64,000 nt of DNA from Sphingomonas sp. CCH9-E2 (lineage in GTDB: Bacteria > Pseudomonadota > Alphaproteobacteria > Sphingomonadales > Sphingomonadaceae): NCBI RefSeq assembly GCF_001557215.1, contig NZ_LSJM01000230.1:1-64000 (forward strand), given 5' to 3'. Position 1 is the first letter of the stretch. Every line of letters begins with the position of its first letter. Under the pieces are notes generated by a model that did not search any database, was not told where the DNA came from, and was given only the letters and a program-made list of their open reading frames with translations. The position numbers and the translations under genes are program-made. Below, piece after piece: positions 55,301-62,609 of the stretch.

Positions 55301-56884
55301 CTCGATCCGTCGATCCGCGAATGCTTCATCCGCGTCCATCAGGACCGCTACCGCTATCTTGCCGGTATCTTCATGGAGATGGGCCGGTTCGGCGAGGCCG
55401 AGCATGTGCTGGCCATGCTCAAGGATTTCGAAAGCTACAATTACACGCGCGACAAACGGCGCGAGGGCGAGGCGTTCGACCAGATGCCGCTCGACGCCAA
55501 GCAGACGCAGAGCATGGCCGCATTCGACGCGGCGACCGCTGCGCTGGCGCAGGCGGGTGCTGCGCGCGACCGGCTGGTTGCGCTGCAGCGACAGGGCACG
55601 CTGACCGCCGAGCAACAGCAGGAACTGGCCGCGGCGACTACCGCGCTGGGTGCCGCGCAGACCGCCTTCCGCAGCGAACTTGGCGATCTGGCCAATGTCG
55701 TGGCCGGGCTCGACGCCACATTGACCCCGGACCAGCAGGCGAAAGCGGATCGGGTGGCGGCGATCCAGCCACGGCTCATTTCAACCGTGCGCCGCTTGGG
55801 CAAGGACGTCGCGGCGCTCCACGCGGTGGTTCTGCCCGACCGTATCCACTGGCTGATCACCACCGCCAATTATCAGAAGTCGGTCGTGGTGCCGGTCGAC
55901 ATGATCGCGATGCGGAAGGATATCGGCCTCTACCGCCAGGCGATCAGCGACAAGGCGGTGTTCATCACCGACCCGGCATCGAAGCTGTACAAGGCGATGT
56001 TCGAGCCGGTCGACCGGGCGCTGCGGGCAGCAGGCATCCGACAGGTGATGCTCTCGCTCGACGATGCGCTGCGCTACCTGCCGATGGCGGCGCTCCACGA
56101 CGGCAAGCAATGGCTCGCCGAGCGTTACGCCTTCAGCGCATTCCGGTCGATCGACGAGGTGCAGACGGGACCGTCGGACGCGGCCGAATGGCGCGTGGCG
56201 GCGCTGGGCGCGAGCCAGGGCGGGGCGGGGCTCAGCCCCTTGCCCGCAGTGCCCGCCGAATTGTCGGGGATCGTCCGGGCCGAGGGTGCGACGACCGGGG
56301 TTCTGCCCGGCGTGGTTCGGCTGGACGGCGCGTTCGACCGGGCGGCACTCGGCGCGGCGATGGCGGGTGGCTATCGCGTGATCCATATCGCGTCGCACTT
56401 TGCGCTGGACCCGGCCAGTGCGGACAAGTCCTTCCTGTTGCTCGGCACGGGCAAGGAGCTGCCACTGACCGAGTTCATCAAGGATGGGAGCTTCACCGCG
56501 ATCGATGTCGATCTGCTCGCCCTATCGGCATGCCAGACCGGCGTGCCTGGCGGGAACCAGAACGGGTCGGAGGTGGATGCGAGCCTTGCCGAACTGGCGC
56601 AAAAGGCAGGGGCGTCGGCGGTGCTCGCCTCGCTCTGGTCGGTGGCGGATGAATCGACCGCAGTGCTGATGCAGCGCTTCTACGCGATCCATGCCAAAGG
56701 CGGGATCAGCAAGGCCGAAGCACTGCGTCAGGCGCAGCTCGCCTTGATGGGCGCGCAGGGCGGCACGGGGGCCGATCGCGGCAAGGGTCGTGGGGCGCCG
56801 GGCGGCTCCACGGGACCGGCGGTGACCGGCTACGCGCATCCATTTTACTGGGCGCCGTTTGTGCTGCTGGGGAATTGGCAGTAA
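52337..56884 (+). CDS. Exported Sel1-repeat protein with C-terminal CHAT peptidase domain
   Basis: 1515 residues. A signal peptide (MKRSFVLYAGVSLAVLTPGV, then AAA) is followed by two blocks of Sel1/TPR-like repeats: about residues 60-460, with units such as ALADHYRFGSKGVPKDFALA, and about 590-840. Then comes a helical region (900-1170) including a Gln/Ala coiled-coil-like stretch. The C-terminus from about residue 1200 is a CHAT domain (caspase HetF associated with TPRs) with the catalytic pair His1354 (HIASHFA) and Cys1399 (ALSACQTG), followed by ASLWSVADESTAVLM. CHAT proteins are cysteine proteases, often activated by partners. It is followed by hscC after 82 bases and probably forms one transcript with it. 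Start chosen for the signal peptide; the frame is open 19 codons earlier. Confidence 0.9.
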   Translation: MKRSFVLYAGVSLAVLTPGVAAARDGDTRRACAQEARLPTPDDKTGVEFDDLVPERAIALCQRALEAHPDDASVMANLGRALSKAGENKAALRLIERAAAGGSLQAVNTLASMYESGSGVPKDPARAFALAKSGEKGRNIWLLGRLADYYLNGTGTPVDVPAAIATYARAAELGHAGAAKALADHYRFGSKGVPKDFALARKWYQRAVQLGEADAVAALGYMAEAGLGGPTDLVEARRLYRIAADQGSGWGAQNYAVMLQNGRGGPKDEKGAVEFVRLAVDRGETSAMHRLGWFYENGIGLVSDVQLAISWYRKAADAGDTDAMVRLGFMAQNGKGMPRDLEAGRAWYRKAADLGSMSATRSLAFDLAASEFTGVPSDNPAAIRLYHKLAESDDPTDIAIAADVFAAGKQVPMDLKAARKYYEKALAAGEEDAAPDLVEVILRDAPDDGDRAAALRVLTTSADKGAGWALAALAHPGPLIETGGLKFDSAPWRQKIAALTDPKVLTGVAKALQAGKLAKQQFALAVQYTKAASDPSVAKEYQLKLMIDLQLQEAAQRELARYAGTAEFKALPEERRTAFLAQFDTPRVFNFNGDASHVATFSALAELGMKEPAAKLAWRLLEDGKGDTAAALKWFTIAAERGSADAQRALGYLHLKGFGVEKSAVKAVRAWEEAYRRGEGYAALSLALYYKGELEFSEAERAGAPDYDRAQAFEWMQRAASASYANAVLLARMYLAGDGTKADPKEAIRLLRWAVHCGDYSARVALGEAYLYGSGVAKDPAMALRWFRHAAATPWSGGAEAMVRASALGWGMAADVKQARYWLAEAVRRGSDDAKKWQDTCGAQATIRCLTKIEGFTPLPIGPETEGAAAEPTFEAREAVLRKELDAAVDNGSEYAVFEGFRSLEEHYLLYGKMDAYLATKVRSLAIKEAALTSRFGSRDNYFALIESSCHWSSAAKEASGGGRREAALFFAKVAVNKLQDARKRISDLDPSIRECFIRVHQDRYRYLAGIFMEMGRFGEAEHVLAMLKDFESYNYTRDKRREGEAFDQMPLDAKQTQSMAAFDAATAALAQAGAARDRLVALQRQGTLTAEQQQELAAATTALGAAQTAFRSELGDLANVVAGLDATLTPDQQAKADRVAAIQPRLISTVRRLGKDVAALHAVVLPDRIHWLITTANYQKSVVVPVDMIAMRKDIGLYRQAISDKAVFITDPASKLYKAMFEPVDRALRAAGIRQVMLSLDDALRYLPMAALHDGKQWLAERYAFSAFRSIDEVQTGPSDAAEWRVAALGASQGGAGLSPLPAVPAELSGIVRAEGATTGVLPGVVRLDGAFDRAALGAAMAGGYRVIHIASHFALDPASADKSFLLLGTGKELPLTEFIKDGSFTAIDVDLLALSACQTGVPGGNQNGSEVDASLAELAQKAGASAVLASLWSVADESTAVLMQRFYAIHAKGGISKAEALRQAQLALMGAQGGTGADRGKGRGAPGGSTGPAVTGYAHPFYWAPFVLLGNWQ

Positions 56885-56966
56885 TCGGAACGCCTTCGCA
56901 CTTGATGCGCGGCGTCGCTTCGCGATAGCTCCCGCAACGGCGGATTCCGCCGGGTGGGGGGCTCAG

Positions 56967-58673
56967 ATGATTATCGGGATCGATCTCGGAACGACCAACA
57001 GCACGGTCGCGGTTTGGCGGGATGGCCAAGCGCAGCTGATCCCGAACGCGATCGGCGACTTTCTGACGCCATCGGCGGTCAGCGTGACCGAAGACGGCAC
57101 CATATTGGTCGGGATCGCGGCGCGGGATCGTCAGTCGACCCATCCGCGCGACACGGCGACCGCGTTCAAGCGTTACATGGGGACGCGCCAACTCACCAGG
57201 CTCGGCGGGATCGAGTTCAGCGCCGAAGACCTGTCGGCGATCGTGCTGGGTCGGCTGAAGGCCGATGCCGAGGCCTTTCTCGGGGAGCCGGTGACCGAGG
57301 CGGTGATCACCGTGCCCGCCTATTTCAACGACCGCCAGCGCAAGGCAACGCGCCGCGCCGGCGAGCTTGCCGGCCTCGACGTGCGGCGGCTGCTCAATGA
57401 GCCGACCGCAGCGGCGCTGGCCTTCGGCATTCAGGACAATGCGGAGCGCGAGCCGTTTCTGGTGTTCGATCTGGGCGGCGGGACCTTCGATGTCTCGATC
57501 GTCGAAGTGTTCGACGGTGTGGTCGAGGTGCGCGCTTCGGCAGGAGACAACCGCCTGGGTGGCGAAGACTTCAATGACATGCTGGCGGCATTCGCGCGGA
57601 CACGGCTCGACATGGCGACGATCGGAAGTCGGGTCAGCCCGGCGGTCCTGCACGAATTGATGCGCGCAGCGGCCGAGCGGACGCGACGCGAACTGACCGT
57701 GGCCGAGCGCGCGCCATTTCGGATCACCGTCGGCGATACGGTATTCGAGACCGAGATCACCGCGCAGGAATTCGAAGCGCAGGCCGCGGCGCTGCTCGAT
57801 CGCCTGCGCGACCCCGTGCTGCGCTCGCTGCGCGAAAGCGACATCCGGGTCGATGGGTTGAGCGAGATCGTGCTGGTGGGCGGAGCCACCCGCATGCCGA
57901 TCGTCCGCAAGGCGGTGACCCGCATGTTCAGCCGCTTCCCCAACGCGTCGGTGCATCCCGACCATGCCGTGGGGCTGGGCGCAGCGGTTCAGGGGGGGCT
58001 GCTGGCCAAGGATGCCGCGCTCGATGAGATTCGACTGACCGATGTCTGCCCCTTTTCGCTCGGTGTCGACACGACCGAGCGTGACGCGCGCGGGGCATGG
58101 CATCCTGGGCTGTTCTCGCCGATCATCGAGCGCAACACGCCGATCCCGGCGAGCCGGATCAGCTATTTCCGCACGCTTTCCGACAATCAGCGCGAGGTGC
58201 AGTTCGGCATCTATCAGGGCGAAGCGCGCGAGGTGCGTAACAACATCAAGCTCGGCCAGCTCAGTGTGCCGGTGCCGCCGCGTCCGGCGGGAGAAATCGC
58301 AGTCGAGTGCCGGTTCAGCTATGACTCCAGCGGACTGCTGGAGGTGGACGTGCGGATCCCCGAAACCGGCCTGACCCGCAATCTGGTAATCATCGACGAG
58401 GCCGATGCGATGTCAGAACGCGAGCTGAGCCAACGCCGCGAGGCGCTGGCGGCGCTCAAATTCCACCCGCGTGACGGCAGCGAGAACGCCGCGCTGACCG
58501 CCCGCGCCACGCGCTGTTACGAAAGCTTTATCGGGGAGCATCGCGAGCGCATCGGGCAGGCGATGCTGGTGTTCCAGTCGGCGCTGGACCGCCAGGATCC
58601 GCGCGCGATCCGGATTGCGCATGCGGAGCTGACCACCTTGCTCGATGCGCTCGAAGGGGATCGGTTTCTGTGA
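56967..58673 (+). CDS. hscC: HscC-family Hsp70 chaperone
   Basis: 568-residue cytoplasmic Hsp70. The ATPase domain has IGIDLGTTNSTVAVW (phosphate 1), NEPTAAALAFG, VFDLGGGTFDVSIVEVF (phosphate 2) and GGATRMPIVRKAV (adenosine). The short length, the early LIPNAIGDFLTPSAVSV, TDVCPFSLGVDT, GLFSPIIERNTPIPASR and a brief C-terminal lid match E. coli HscC rather than DnaK (about 640 residues with a long acidic lid). HscC has no settled client. Its stop overlaps the start of the J-like membrane protein, so the chaperone and its presumed partner are translated together. Confidence 0.93.
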   Translation: MIIGIDLGTTNSTVAVWRDGQAQLIPNAIGDFLTPSAVSVTEDGTILVGIAARDRQSTHPRDTATAFKRYMGTRQLTRLGGIEFSAEDLSAIVLGRLKADAEAFLGEPVTEAVITVPAYFNDRQRKATRRAGELAGLDVRRLLNEPTAAALAFGIQDNAEREPFLVFDLGGGTFDVSIVEVFDGVVEVRASAGDNRLGGEDFNDMLAAFARTRLDMATIGSRVSPAVLHELMRAAAERTRRELTVAERAPFRITVGDTVFETEITAQEFEAQAAALLDRLRDPVLRSLRESDIRVDGLSEIVLVGGATRMPIVRKAVTRMFSRFPNASVHPDHAVGLGAAVQGGLLAKDAALDEIRLTDVCPFSLGVDTTERDARGAWHPGLFSPIIERNTPIPASRISYFRTLSDNQREVQFGIYQGEAREVRNNIKLGQLSVPVPPRPAGEIAVECRFSYDSSGLLEVDVRIPETGLTRNLVIIDEADAMSERELSQRREALAALKFHPRDGSENAALTARATRCYESFIGEHRERIGQAMLVFQSALDRQDPRAIRIAHAELTTLLDALEGDRFL

Positions 58674-60433
58674 TGGTTTCCGATCCGTGGCAGGTGCTCG
58701 GGATTGCGCCGACCGAGGATGTGCGTGCCGTCCGCCGAGCCTATGCCGCCCGACTGAAGTCGATCGACGTCGACACCGATCCTGAAGGCTATGCCGCGCT
58801 GCGGCTCGCCCGTGATGCGGCGCTGCGTCAAGCGAATGGGCAGGGCGATGGCGCTGATCATGCGGAAAGTGCGGACCAAGCCGCACCGCAAGGCAATGGT
58901 GAGCTGCGCCTGCGCGTATATCCGTTCCATCCGCCGGCAATCATGGCTCCGGCGCAGGGCGGTGGCTGGCTATCGCTCCGCATCGCGACGCTGTCGCAGG
59001 ATGCGATTCTGTGGAGCTGGAGCGAACTGATCGGCGGTTCCAGCGAGGGGAGCCATGCGGTCATCCCAATTCCCCGCAGCGCAACGCTGCGACCGCCCCG
59101 GCGCGATATGGAGGCGGCCCAGACGATCATCGCCTTTGCCGATTCCGCCGGAATCGAACCTGAATTCGATCATTTTGAAGCGATCATCGCCATCCTGTTT
59201 CGCGATGGCGTGCGTCGCGACACCATGCCGTCGGACGAGGAGGAGCGCGCGCTGCTCGCGCATTTCGAGGGAATCCGGAACGGGCGACGCATCGGTGAAA
59301 TGACATACTATGCCGATGTCGAGCGCTGGTGCGCCGACATCATCGCGCATGGTGCGCCTGCGTCCAACTGCCTGATGGCACCCGCCGCAGCCTTTTTCCG
59401 CTGGCGCGAGCGCGCCGGGGAATTGGGCGAGGGGGATGCGGTTGCGTTCATCAACCGTCGCCTCAAGGTCTTCGAGTTCATCGATACGGTTTCAAAGCCG
59501 GAGCACCCTTGGAACAAGGCTTGGACGGAACTGACAACGTACGCGCATGAACGTTCGGGGCGAGGCTGGGGCGTGAAGCGCCAGCATGTTCGCGAACTGC
59601 TGGCGCATGTCCGAAGCGAGAACCCCGACGTTGAACACCATTTTGACAGCACGCGGGTCGCCCTGTGGGAAAATCAGAGCGAAGGGGGCAGCTTTCCATG
59701 GGGCCAGGTCATCATCGGCGGACTGCTGTTGCTGTCCGTCCTCGGCAAATGTTCACAAGAGGTCAGCCGACCGCCGATGCCGCCGAGCGACCTCGCGGGA
59801 GTTGGTTACATCGCGCCCGACCCGACGCAGCAGCGCTTTCAGATCGACAATGCATTGCGCGCGCGGGGTTATACTGACCTCACCCTAGCCGTTGCCGAGC
59901 AGGAAAATCCTGAACTGGCGCAGATGCTCAAAAGCAACTGGACCGTCGTGGCGGAGGAGGGCCGGGGCATGGGCGGCTTTGAGGATCGCTTGGCTGCGGC
60001 GTTGAACGACCGGCTGATCCTCGCGATCCGCACTGCCCCTTACGCAGAGGTCGCCGACTATCAGCGCAACCGCATCGCATGGGCGCGGGCCTATCGCGAG
60101 CAGGGTGCGGTCAAGTGTGACGACTATCTGCGGCGCGGCGACACGCCACCCGTGGCAGGCAGGACCGAGTTCCAGAGCCGCCAGTGGACGATCGAAGAGC
60201 GGGTGCTGCGCACCGCAAAGGCGCCCTTCCCGCCGGGCGGGGGCGGTGTCACCATTCCCGGCGAGATTGTGGAGGAGGTGCTGAATCGGACGCGCCTACC
60301 CGAGGCACGAGTCCGCGCGAGCCTGAGGGGCGAAGGCGATGCGACCGATCACTGTGCCGTTCGCATTGCGCTGCTCGACGCCGCCCTGAGGATGCCGCGA
60401 AAGCAGGGGCTGCCGATTCTGCGGGCGATGTAG
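58670..60433 (+). CDS. J-like membrane protein, presumed HscC co-chaperone
   Basis: 587 residues. Residues 5-50 (DPWQVLGIAPTEDVRAVRRA, YAARLKSIDVDTDPEGYAAL) have the helix I-II pattern of a J domain, but at the place of the HPD triad there is IDVD-TDPE. A charged helical region (60-335) follows, then a single membrane helix (about 344-362, GQVIIGGLLLLSVLG) and a C-terminal domain of about 225 residues of no known family. E. coli hscC is next to djlC and djlB, which encode membrane J-type proteins. The start overlaps hscC (GTGATG). Which side the C-terminus faces is not clear from flanking charges. Confidence 0.82.
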   Translation: MMVSDPWQVLGIAPTEDVRAVRRAYAARLKSIDVDTDPEGYAALRLARDAALRQANGQGDGADHAESADQAAPQGNGELRLRVYPFHPPAIMAPAQGGGWLSLRIATLSQDAILWSWSELIGGSSEGSHAVIPIPRSATLRPPRRDMEAAQTIIAFADSAGIEPEFDHFEAIIAILFRDGVRRDTMPSDEEERALLAHFEGIRNGRRIGEMTYYADVERWCADIIAHGAPASNCLMAPAAAFFRWRERAGELGEGDAVAFINRRLKVFEFIDTVSKPEHPWNKAWTELTTYAHERSGRGWGVKRQHVRELLAHVRSENPDVEHHFDSTRVALWENQSEGGSFPWGQVIIGGLLLLSVLGKCSQEVSRPPMPPSDLAGVGYIAPDPTQQRFQIDNALRARGYTDLTLAVAEQENPELAQMLKSNWTVVAEEGRGMGGFEDRLAAALNDRLILAIRTAPYAEVADYQRNRIAWARAYREQGAVKCDDYLRRGDTPPVAGRTEFQSRQWTIEERVLRTAKAPFPPGGGGVTIPGEIVEEVLNRTRLPEARVRASLRGEGDATDHCAVRIALLDAALRMPRKQGLPILRAM

Positions 60434-60454
60434 CCCGGTCGGATCGGGTGGTCC

Positions 60455-62038
60455 TCACGCCGCCTTGCGGCGCTCCGCCATCTCCTCGTTGAGCATTTCG
60501 GCGAGCAGGAAAGCAAGCTCCAGGCTCTGGCCCGCGTTGAGGCGCGGGTCGCAATGCGTGTGGTAGCGGTCGGCCAGGTCGTGCTCGCCGATGTCGATCA
60601 TGCCGCCGGTGCATTCGGTGACATTCTGCCCGGTCATTTCGGCATGAATGCCGCCGGCATAGGTTCCTTCGGCGCGGTGGACGGCAAAGAAGCCGCGCAC
60701 TTCGGCGAGGATGCGATCGAACGGGCGGGTCTTGTAGCCGTTCGCGGCCTTGATCACGTTGCCGTGCATCGGGTCGCAGCTCCACACCACCGGGTGCCCC
60801 TCCCGCTTCACCGCGCGCACCAGCTTGGGCAGGCCGCCTTCGATCTTGTCATGGCCATAGCGGGTGATCAGCGTCATCCGGCCCGGCGTGCGGGTCGGGT
60901 TGAGCGTGTCGAGCAGGCGCAGCAATGCGTCCGGCTCCAGGCTCGGGCCGCACTTCATGCCGATCGGGTTGCCGATGCCGCGCAGGAATTCGACATGCGC
61001 CGATCCGTCGAAGCGGGTGCGGTCGCCGATCCACAGGAAGTGCGCGCTGGTATCATACCAGTCGCCGGTCAGGCTGTCCTGCCGCGTCAGCGCCTGCTCG
61101 TACGGGAGCAGCAGCGCTTCGTGGCTGGTGTAGAAATCGGTGCGCTTGAGCTGGGGCACGGTCTCGGGGTTGATCCCGCACGCCTCCATGAAGTCGAGCG
61201 CCTCGCCGATCCGGTCGGCGACGTCGGCGAACTTGTCGGCCCATGGGCTGCGGCCCATGAAGTCGAGCGTCCATTTGTGGACCTGATGCAGATTGGCATA
61301 GCCGCCGCTGGCGAAGGCGCGCAGCAGGTTCAGTGTCGCCGCCGACTGGGTATAGCCGCGGATCATCCGCTGCGGATCGGGGATGCGCGCTTCGGGGGTG
61401 AAGGCGATGTCGTTGACATTGTCGCCGCGATAGCTGGGCAGCTCGACACCGTTGATGGTTTCGGTATCCGCCGAGCGCGGCTTGGCAAACTGGCCGGCCA
61501 TGCGACCGACCTTCACCGTCGGCAACTTGGAGGCGAAGGTCAGGACGACCGCCATCTGCAGGATCACGCGAAACGTGTCGCGGATATTGTTCGGGTGAAA
61601 CTCCGCGAAGCTTTCGGCGCAGTCGCCGCCCTGGAGCAGGAACGCTTCGCCACGCGCCACACGGGCGAGTTCCTGCGTCAGCGCGCGCGCCTCACCAGCG
61701 AAGACCAGCGGGGGGAAGCTGGAAAGAGTATCGGTCGCGGCAGTCAGAGCAGCGCTATCGGGGTAAATCGGCAGCTGCCGTGCTTCGGCATGGGTCCAGC
61801 TGTCGGGGGTCCAGTCCATTGCCTGCTCCAAATTGCGGACATGGACATACCAGTCCTGATGATGGGCGATGCCATTGGCCGCGATCTGATTGAGCACGGC
61901 GGGCGAAGCGCGTTTCCCGTCCTCTTCCCAGCCCTGAACGGTCGAACCGGGTGTGTCGAACCATGCGCCAAAGGCGGCACGGGACATGGAGCGCTCCTCG
62001 CGGAAGCGGCGGATTTTCGAACCGGCTAACGTCGTCAT
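60455..62038 (-). CDS. Class II DAHP synthase with N-terminal HTH domain
   Basis: First enzyme of the shikimate pathway, joining erythrose 4-phosphate and phosphoenolpyruvate. Residues 74-527 are a complete class II enzyme: [73 protein letters not shown] and NVTECTGG. Residues 1-73 form an XRE-like helix-turn-helix ([20 protein letters not shown], then [18 protein letters not shown]). No stop separates them, but the internal ATG at 61819 has GGAG six bases upstream, so the enzyme could also be made alone. Two matching palindromes lie upstream. It is convergent with the J-like gene. Confidence 0.93.
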   Translation of the reverse strand: MTTLAGSKIRRFREERSMSRAAFGAWFDTPGSTVQGWEEDGKRASPAVLNQIAANGIAHHQDWYVHVRNLEQAMDWTPDSWTHAEARQLPIYPDSAALTAATDTLSSFPPLVFAGEARALTQELARVARGEAFLLQGGDCAESFAEFHPNNIRDTFRVILQMAVVLTFASKLPTVKVGRMAGQFAKPRSADTETINGVELPSYRGDNVNDIAFTPEARIPDPQRMIRGYTQSAATLNLLRAFASGGYANLHQVHKWTLDFMGRSPWADKFADVADRIGEALDFMEACGINPETVPQLKRTDFYTSHEALLLPYEQALTRQDSLTGDWYDTSAHFLWIGDRTRFDGSAHVEFLRGIGNPIGMKCGPSLEPDALLRLLDTLNPTRTPGRMTLITRYGHDKIEGGLPKLVRAVKREGHPVVWSCDPMHGNVIKAANGYKTRPFDRILAEVRGFFAVHRAEGTYAGGIHAEMTGQNVTECTGGMIDIGEHDLADRYHTHCDPRLNAGQSLELAFLLAEMLNEEMAERRKAA

Positions 62039-62046
62039 CCGGCGGC

Positions 62047-62065
62047 CTTACCCCTGGTGGGTAAG
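62047..62065 (-). promoter_or_regulatory. Palindromic operator 1 of the HTH-DAHP synthase gene
   Basis: CTTACCC-N5-GGGTAAG, a perfect 7-bp inverted repeat, eight bases before the start codon and overlapping both the expected transcription start and the AAGG ribosome site. It is a candidate binding site for the HTH domain; in RNA the same arms could form a hairpin masking the ribosome site. Confidence 0.6.
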
Positions 62066-62069
62066 TATA
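62064..62069 (-). promoter_or_regulatory. Candidate -10 element of the HTH-DAHP synthase gene
   Basis: TATACT on the minus strand lies between the two palindromes. No good -35 is seen 16-18 bases upstream; that region is occupied by operator 2. The predicted start lies inside operator 1. Confidence 0.4.
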
Positions 62070-62082
62070 TGCAAGCGACAAA

Positions 62083-62101
62083 TTCACCCGATCGGGGTAA
62101 A
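62083..62101 (-). promoter_or_regulatory. Palindromic operator 2 of the HTH-DAHP synthase gene
   Basis: TTTACCC-N5-GGGTGAA on the minus strand, the same 7-5-7 plan as operator 1 with one mismatch between arms, centred 36 bases away. It covers the expected -35 region. A weaker third site (TGCCC-N5-GGGCA, 62105-62119) may continue the series. Confidence 0.55.
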
Positions 62102-62183
62102 TGCTGCCCCAAATGGGCATCTTGGTTCAGCGCAGCTTAATCCGGCAACGTGCGATAGACTGGATGTCGTTCAGGAGGCCAGT

Positions 62184-62609
62184 ATGATCCGCCCGTTTCT
62201 TATCGCGTCGCTGGCCGTGTCCCCCGTACTGGCGCAAGAGCCGGCCGGCACCGACACGAGCACCCCGCCGCAGCGGGTGCGCAGCGTGCTGCTGTACGGC
62301 GAGGAACCTTGTCCAAAGGCCGAGAGCCCCGACGAGGTCGTGATCTGTGCGCGGCCGGGTGACTCGCCGTTCCGCATTCCTAAGGTGCTGCGCAAGACCG
62401 AGCCGGGACCGGAGGGGACGAGCTGGGTGCGCCGCGCCGAATTGGTCGATGAGGTCAATCGTGCGACCCTTCCCGGCAGCTGCAGCCCGATCGGCAGCTA
62501 TGGCCAGAGTGGCTGCACGATCCGGATGTTGCAGCAGTGGAAGGCGGAGATGAAGGCGAAGAAGGACGAGGAAGCGGCGATGCCGCGCGGTGCCGAACTC
62601 GACGATTAG
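62184..62609 (+). CDS. Small secreted protein of unknown function
   Basis: 141 residues with a signal peptide (MIRPFLIASLAVSPVLAQE, cleavage after ALA-like VLA near residue 17). The mature part carries four Cys (GEEPCPKAE, VVICARPG, PGSCSPIG, SGCTIRM), consistent with disulfides, and a charged Lys/Glu C-terminal helix. The pattern CPKAESPDEVVICARPGDSPFRIP is frequent in sphingomonad exported proteins but has no known role. AGGAGG seven bases before the ATG sets the start. It is divergent from the DAHP synthase gene and convergent with trpE. Confidence 0.8.
   Translation: MIRPFLIASLAVSPVLAQEPAGTDTSTPPQRVRSVLLYGEEPCPKAESPDEVVICARPGDSPFRIPKVLRKTEPGPEGTSWVRRAELVDEVNRATLPGSCSPIGSYGQSGCTIRMLQQWKAEMKAKKDEEAAMPRGAELDD

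Noticed and set aside
56967..58673. Calling the Hsp70 dnaK
   Set aside because: At 568 residues with a short lid and HscC-type sequence blocks it does not fit DnaK; grpE and dnaJ are also not adjacent.
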